Assembly (NCBI GenBank): GCA_963931925.1
Contig: OZ007570.1
Location: 55,027,880-55,091,879, forward strand
DNA length: 64,000 nucleotides
Direction: 5' to 3'
From: Onchidella celtica
Taxonomy: Eukaryota > Mollusca > Gastropoda > Systellommatophora > Onchidiidae
Shown: one piece after another, positions 58,760-64,000 of the stretch
Layout: every line of letters begins with the position of its first letter
How positions within the stretch are numbered: position 1 is the stretch's first letter
The notes under the pieces: generated by a model
Database searches by the model: none
What the model saw: the letters and a program-made list of their open reading frames with translations, nothing else
Told to the model about the DNA's origin: nothing
Program-made: the position numbers and the translations under genes

Positions 58760-59099
58760 TTAACTCTTTCCCTATTGGCCAGCATTCTACATCTGGACGG
58801 AGCACTTCCTGGGATTACACGCCATACTGCACTGTGCATTTGTAAACAAAGATCACCTTACTACACAACAGCTGTCCAAACTACACATTATCGCACTTGT
58901 GGTATCACTGGACATGGTAGGACAAAGGATGCTTTACCAACAATTCTATTTTTAAGGTTCAATGTCAAGGAATGCTAAAATTTTCCAATACAGTGGTCAA
59001 GGAATACCTTTGGAATGTCACAACGCAGGCTGTGTTGTACCGTCTGCAGCTAGGGAAGCGTGTGACGCAGTGTGCATTGTACTGTAGGGAAAGAGTTAA
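58760..59099. mobile_element. 340-bp TTAA MITE, unit 2 copy
   Basis: Counterpart of 37491-37830 with intact TIRs. Confidence 0.85.
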
Positions 59100-59640
59100 G
59101 TGCCAAATCTGAGAAAATCAAGATTACAATGCTTCTGATATACTCTGGACAAGTAGTAATCCTCTTCAATATTTTTTTTTTATGGCCTCACTTCCATATT
59201 TATAATACTTTCATCAAAATGTTGTCAGTCAATTTCGTCTTTTGACGTTCTGTGTTGTCATAAAGACAAACAAAATTTTTTTTTTTTAATTGAAAGGTTT
59301 TGAGAGAAAGAGAACCACAGTTAAACGAAGGTTTCAGTCCTCAACTTCATCACATTCTGCAGGCGTGCTCGCGCCTGCTAGGCCACACCAGTGTTACAAG
59401 TCTGGGCGTTCTCCTTGTAGTAAAAATGTCAAAAGTTTCAATTTTTCTTGAAAAAAAAAAAATACTTATAACGTTGTGGTGACACTTGAAAACAATTGGG
59501 CCTTTACAGGTGTTATTAAGTTGATGCAATTTGTCCTGGGCAATCTTAAAGTATGGGAAAAAACTAAAAAGATCAATAACTTTACAATGAATCAGGAACG
59601 AAAAAGAAAAGATAATGGCAGTATTTGAAATCCAACGTAC

Positions 59641-59870
59641 CAATTTCAGGTCTGACCTTGATCTCATTCTCTGGGTAACGTGTGAGCATCTCCAGAAATT
59701 GGTCAATTCTCTGCTCAGACAGACGAAATTAAGGTGGTTGGCGATGAAAGGATGGATGCCGACAGCTCCAGTTGTGCAGCATATTTGATGTTCTCGCAGC
59801 TGTTGATGATGTGCATGCGGTTCTCTTCTGCTCTGATGTAGCCTCTCAGGTACTTAATGATCTTCTTAAC
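59641..59870 (-). pseudogene. Exon-like island, unit 2 copy
   Basis: Identical in sequence and in its broken frame to 38372-38601. The lesion, if it is one, predates the duplication. Confidence 0.4.
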
Positions 59871-61588
59871 CTGGGCAAAGATGTATGAATGCATTTCAAT
59901 TATGTGACCAGACATCCTCTACTCCACCTGCATTTGCTGTTTGACCTCTTGTTAACTCATTCCCTACGGTAACGTTTGTGGGCGTGGACGGGAACTCTCA
60001 ACACTATCCAGTTTGAAAGTTAAATGCAGTTCAAAGATGTTTTCTCTTTCACTCAGTATAAACACAGGACATAATATATTAGACATTAAACTAAAGGAAA
60101 GCCAATGAACCAGGATAGGATTCAGTATTTTGAGAAGTTGACTTAGGTATCAGTGTCGGAAAATTAGTGTCCACTCGAGCTGAATATCCGGCCTTCCATT
60201 GTGAAGCAAAAATCCACGAGCCGAATATTCAGCTTACCTTAGCAAAAGAATTAAAATGTTAAAAGTATACCTATTTTAGTAAAAACTGTTTGGAGTACCC
60301 CCCCCCCCGCCCCCCCCCCCCCCCCAAATTACTGAAACATGATCATTATTAACGCGAATTTTCGCCAGGTCTTCCATTTTTTAAATTGAAATTAAACACT
60401 GTGACGTTTCCTGCCATCATGTGGAGTCTGAGCATTTCTGCAACTCTTGGACACGGTGGGCCTCCCAATTTAGTTAAAAACATCAGCTGACATTTTAACA
60501 CGCTCCATAAAAAGAAAAGTCGTGGGCCTTTAGCTGGAATTCTAGGCAGGGAATTGTCGAGCTGGGCGTTTACTTTAAAAATAAAAACACAACATCCTTA
60601 TAGAAGACTAACTCGTCCCTCTGCGAGCCCCCCCCCCCCCCATCCCATCCACGTATGGCCGCTCCTAAAGCCGCATGCTTGTGGGGTCTGTGGTCTGTGA
60701 GCCCCCCCAGTTTGGAAAATGAACTATTACTGAGGGAGTTGGTTTGCTCTGCGAATACTGGAACATGGATGCGTAGAAAAATGGGGGGGCTAATGCACTT
60801 TAGCCCACACACTTATGGGATGGACTTTCTCTGCCCAATGGTGCTCACCTCGACCGCATTTCAACTGGGACATTAAGCAGCCACAGGTAGCCTACTGCAG
60901 GAAGGTGGAGTCGGCACTTATAGCAAAGTATGGCCCCGTTGCTTCGTCCGCATTCTTCCCCAGATCTAAGCGGATTCAATATGATATTGCCCATGTCAGT
61001 GGAGAGGCAGAAAGAACTGAGGGTTCTACAAATCTGTAAATGAGACAATCACATTGTTAGACTGGAACATCAACCCACTCAGACCAATGCTCAAAAGCAT
61101 GAAGTTTGAAGAAAGAAGCGGTAGCCGGAACTACTCTGTTTATTATTCTCAAGACAAGACTAATACAATTGGCCGTGAGAAAGGGGATGCAAGGTATGAG
61201 ACATCCAAAGTTTGGATTCTGTTCTGGACTGGGTCCAGTCTATCTAATGTCTCCCAGCATTTATAGTAATTAGAACTAGTCTAATTATACTGGTTGCCCA
61301 AGGGCGGTTCAAACGTCATCCCTGATACAGCATCATCAAATTGAAAACACATAATCATCAGTCTTAACTCGAGAAAAGAGAAAATTGCATTGTACCTTCT
61401 TTAAGATTCTTTGAGGGAGTGTTAAAATATCCATGTCTTGTCTTCCAAGAGGCAGGTCTAAAACACTGTCATTAATGATATAAGAGAGAAATTCCCCCCC
61501 CCCCCTCCCCCCCCCCCCCCAAACCCGTCATAACATGTCAAAAAAGGGTAATAAACAAAGCAAAAATAGAAAGACAACACACTTATTT

Positions 61589-62155
61589 GTGAATTGATTA
61601 CTACTCGAGAAATTTTAAGAAAGGAAAAAAAAAGTGGCACGGGGACTCCAGCACACATTACCCTACTTAGCTACACTAGGTGTGCCGTTTGACTATGTGG
61701 TTGCGAGAGCACTTTTCCCATGACATGGACGATCCTAAGTCTAATACCCTAAAGTACCAGTTGCCCCTTAAGACCTAAGGAAGTAGGTTCTAATCCGTAT
61801 GTTTTGTCCGGCCTACCCCCGACCAAACTCCACCCCAGCACTCAGTCCCTCAGCAGCGTCTTAAGGGAGGAAACTCGCCAGATCCTAGGCTATATTACAG
61901 GTCAGTTGGGCGTGACTAACCGTGCGAGTACCTTGGTCGACCGTCGACCTCAACGCTACATGGAAGCAGGAGCCAGTAACCACCCGGGTTTCCCCAAAGT
62001 GGCTGTTCTGTACTATAAATAAATTTGGGTTTTCTTATATGACACACAATCCACACCTTGTCTGCCGTTATGGGTTTGACCTCATTATGCATAAAATCAT
62101 ATATTAAATTTATTCCTTTATTAACCTTACTCAAAACGTTTTCTTTTCATTCAAA
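61589..62155. repeat. Start of a third near-identical unit
   Basis: Matches 19051-19620 and 40311-40880 almost perfectly. Near-identity ends around CATTCAAACG/AATGGG (62150-62160), where the others read CGCGTGGG. Confidence 0.88.
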
Positions 62156-64000
62156 CGAATGGGTTTATCATTGTTCCATAGAGATATGCGCCTCTTAATA
62201 AACAGACTTCAAAATTTTGCAGTTTCAAAATATTAACAACTCAAGAACATGATTAGCTACCTTTGCCCTTGACACTGTCTTGGTTTTTATTACAAAACGG
62301 AAGTGGGAATCGATACTACTTAATTAATCGACTGCTAATAACTTCATTGAATATGATAACGAAATCAAGGCTTATTTCTGAAAAATCCCTTCTCTCCATC
62401 TTCTTTCTCTACCTTTACATTTTCCTCATCACACCTTTCTTTTTCCCTATAGTTTTTTTTTGTTGTTTTTTTTAAATGTCCACATGACTTGGGAATGACA
62501 TCATCATTTAGTATTAAGGGAATCAAAATCGATACCAAAAAGATACCATTCCGAAGGAGAGGGCTAAGCACACCTAACAATCTTATCTCCTCGAGATTTG
62601 AAAATGGAAATAAATAAATTAATATCTGTTCAGACAAAAAAACAGCATCTTTATCTCACTGTCTTCCTCTCACTCTATCTATCTCTCTCTATCTCAGAGC
62701 AAATTGTAACGCAGACTGTTAGGCGCAGTTCACAACTCACAACAGTTCACAACTCAGTACTTGTATTCTAAAGTATTATAATATTATTTGAATATATATT
62801 ATATAATATTTATTTAATAATGAATTATAAATTTTCATTGGTGATATGGGGGGTGATAGGGATAGATTTTAATCTATTAATTTTAATTTCAATTTTGCCT
62901 GGGCAGCGGCCTGTTCGGCCTGCTCTTTACCATTTCCAACTGCCAAGGTATCTTTAACATGCGCAACGTGCACACGGGCCCTCCGAATTTTTTCGTCCCT
63001 ATCCGAGAAGACTAGGTATTCGATCTTACCCCCCAATAGGATCAGGACACGAAAATATGAGAAAAGTCCCAATTTCCAACATGCCTGCACAGCCCGGGTT
63101 TTGAACCCGGGACCCTTGACATGAGAGGCAAGCACCTTGCCTCTAGACCACCTTGTCAACAAAAATGAAACAAAAAATCTTTGAGAACAAATTTTTTTAT
63201 TGTGATCACTGACTCAAAACTTGCAAGGAACAAATCACAATAATCATTACGGAGAAATAAAAGCAATTTGTCAGTTGGATGGAGAAGAAACTAAAGTGAT
63301 AAGTCTCCGAAATGAAATTGGCATTCATCAAAAAACGAATAAATCTATGTTATGCACATATTCTCAACCTTTGAATGCAAAGGGCTTTTTCATTAGGCCA
63401 GTCATGGTAACAAAATTTTCTATGTAGGTTTCAAATACTGTGGAAGGTGCATTGACGTTTGTATTGTTTTATTCGTTTTGTTTTTCAGTTTTTTTTAGTT
63501 TGCTTTGGGCTCTTGACTGCTCTCCTCTGATCCCATTTTTTTCACGAATACATGGCCCATAGTGTGAACACTTCATGCCAGCTGATGTCAACTACTCAGC
63601 GTGCTAGCGGTGAAGCTAGAAGACAGGTAGGAGTACATGGTACATAGAGTAGAAAGTGATAGGGCGGGACAGTGGTTGGAGGTCGCGTGGAGTGCGGCTT
63701 TTATGCTTGTATAAATATAAAATACTAAAATGGACCCTTTATACATTTTGTAAGTGCTTACATCTACAATTATTCCATTTGCACAAAGTCTGATTGTAAA
63801 ATGAGTCTCGCCGTGCTGTAATTTAATGATCCGTGGCCGTATGCAAGAACTGTACATAATTGGTTACATGGTGGATAGGCCCAAAGCATCAGTGAAAAAC
63901 GTTACTTGGCATGCCAGAACTTTGTGTAAGTCTACATACTTACGTGTAAAGTGGTCCGTAACTTGCATAATTTGCATAATTGACTCAACGTATTGATCGG
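62156..64000. repeat. Diverged paralogue of unit positions about 19621-21060
   Basis: Collinear with the units but with frequent substitutions (for example GAATATGATAACGAAATCAAGG versus GAATATGATCATAAAATTAAGG). It has an insertion/replacement of about 520 bp at 62642-63158 in place of about 100 bp. Continues to the window end. No gene was recognised. Confidence 0.85.
62642..63158 (-). repeat. Lineage-specific insertion carrying a tRNA-derived SINE
   Basis: The right half (62885-63158, minus strand) is a SINE. Its A box lies in GGTGGTCTAGAGGCAAGG and its B box is GGTTCAAAACC inside CCCGGGTTCAAAACCCGGG. A conserved body (CGCATGTTAAAGATACC) and tail (GCTGCCCAGGCAAAATT) follow. A 3' fragment of the same family is at 16902-16975. 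The left half (62642-62880) has CT repeats, a CACAACTCA direct repeat and AT-rich sequence of unknown origin. Confidence 0.75.

Larger units (their letters stand above)
40311..61588. repeat. Tandem segmental duplication, unit 2 (about 21.28 kb)
   Basis: Near-identical direct repeat of unit 1 through its whole length. Differences are mainly run lengths (for example the C-run 60299-60325 versus 39030-39049) and isolated substitutions. Small replaced patches also occur, such as AGCACGAAAAAACAACAACA at 50792-50811 versus AGCACAAAAAAAATAAAAAA in unit 1. All elements annotated in unit 1 recur here at offsets of 21,258-21,278 bp. Confidence 0.97.

Noticed and set aside
1-64000. CRISPR arrays, prokaryotic operons or a prophage
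   Set aside because: Sequence is eukaryotic. Repeats are microsatellites, minisatellites and transposons; no regular spacers or bacterial gene organisation.

Overview
The window is eukaryotic: AT-rich, mostly non-coding, full of mobile elements, with intron-like splice signals and no operons. Animal-type LINEs, a Ty3/Gypsy element, tRNA-derived SINEs, abundant ACATGTA words and a Cys-loop receptor gene fragment fit a metazoan, most likely a mollusc (perhaps a gastropod). The taxon is an inference and was not tested by any search.

The dominant structure is a tandem segmental duplication. A unit of about 21.26-21.28 kb occurs at about 19.05-40.31 kb and again at 40.31-61.59 kb with near-identity: a few substitutions per kb plus homopolymer length changes. 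A third copy starts and stays near-identical to about 62.155 kb, where it passes abruptly into a visibly more diverged paralogue that continues to the window end. On the left, 1-10.01 kb and 18.00-19.05 kb are diverged paralogues ('copy 0') of unit parts 26.70-34.67 kb and 39.24-40.31 kb. At least four descendants of one ancestral segment are therefore present. Insertions can be ordered in time by which copies carry them.

Copy 0 (1-19.05 kb) carries its own insertions. One is a 5'-truncated LINE with RNase H (1720-3193) bounded by a 12-bp target-site duplication. Another is a 5'-truncated Ty3/Gypsy element (3597-about 7915) with an intact pol frame. Between 10.01 and 18.00 kb copy 0 holds sequence absent from the other copies: an RTE-type LINE fragment, tRNA-like SINEs, a MITE, and four minus-strand exons of a divergent Cys-loop (nicotinic-receptor-like) extracellular domain. 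Transmembrane exons were not found.

Each 21-kb unit carries a partly deleted LTR retrotransposon (5-bp TSD GCAGC, complete 5' LTR, truncated 3' LTR), 302-bp inverted arms about 10 kb apart, a local diverged duplication, and a 1.06-kb non-autonomous DNA element containing a minisatellite. It also has a LINE fragment split by a TTAA-flanked MITE, a second TTAA MITE, and one exon-like island of unknown identity. No convincing complete host gene was found. Most short open frames recur in all copies only because the DNA was duplicated.
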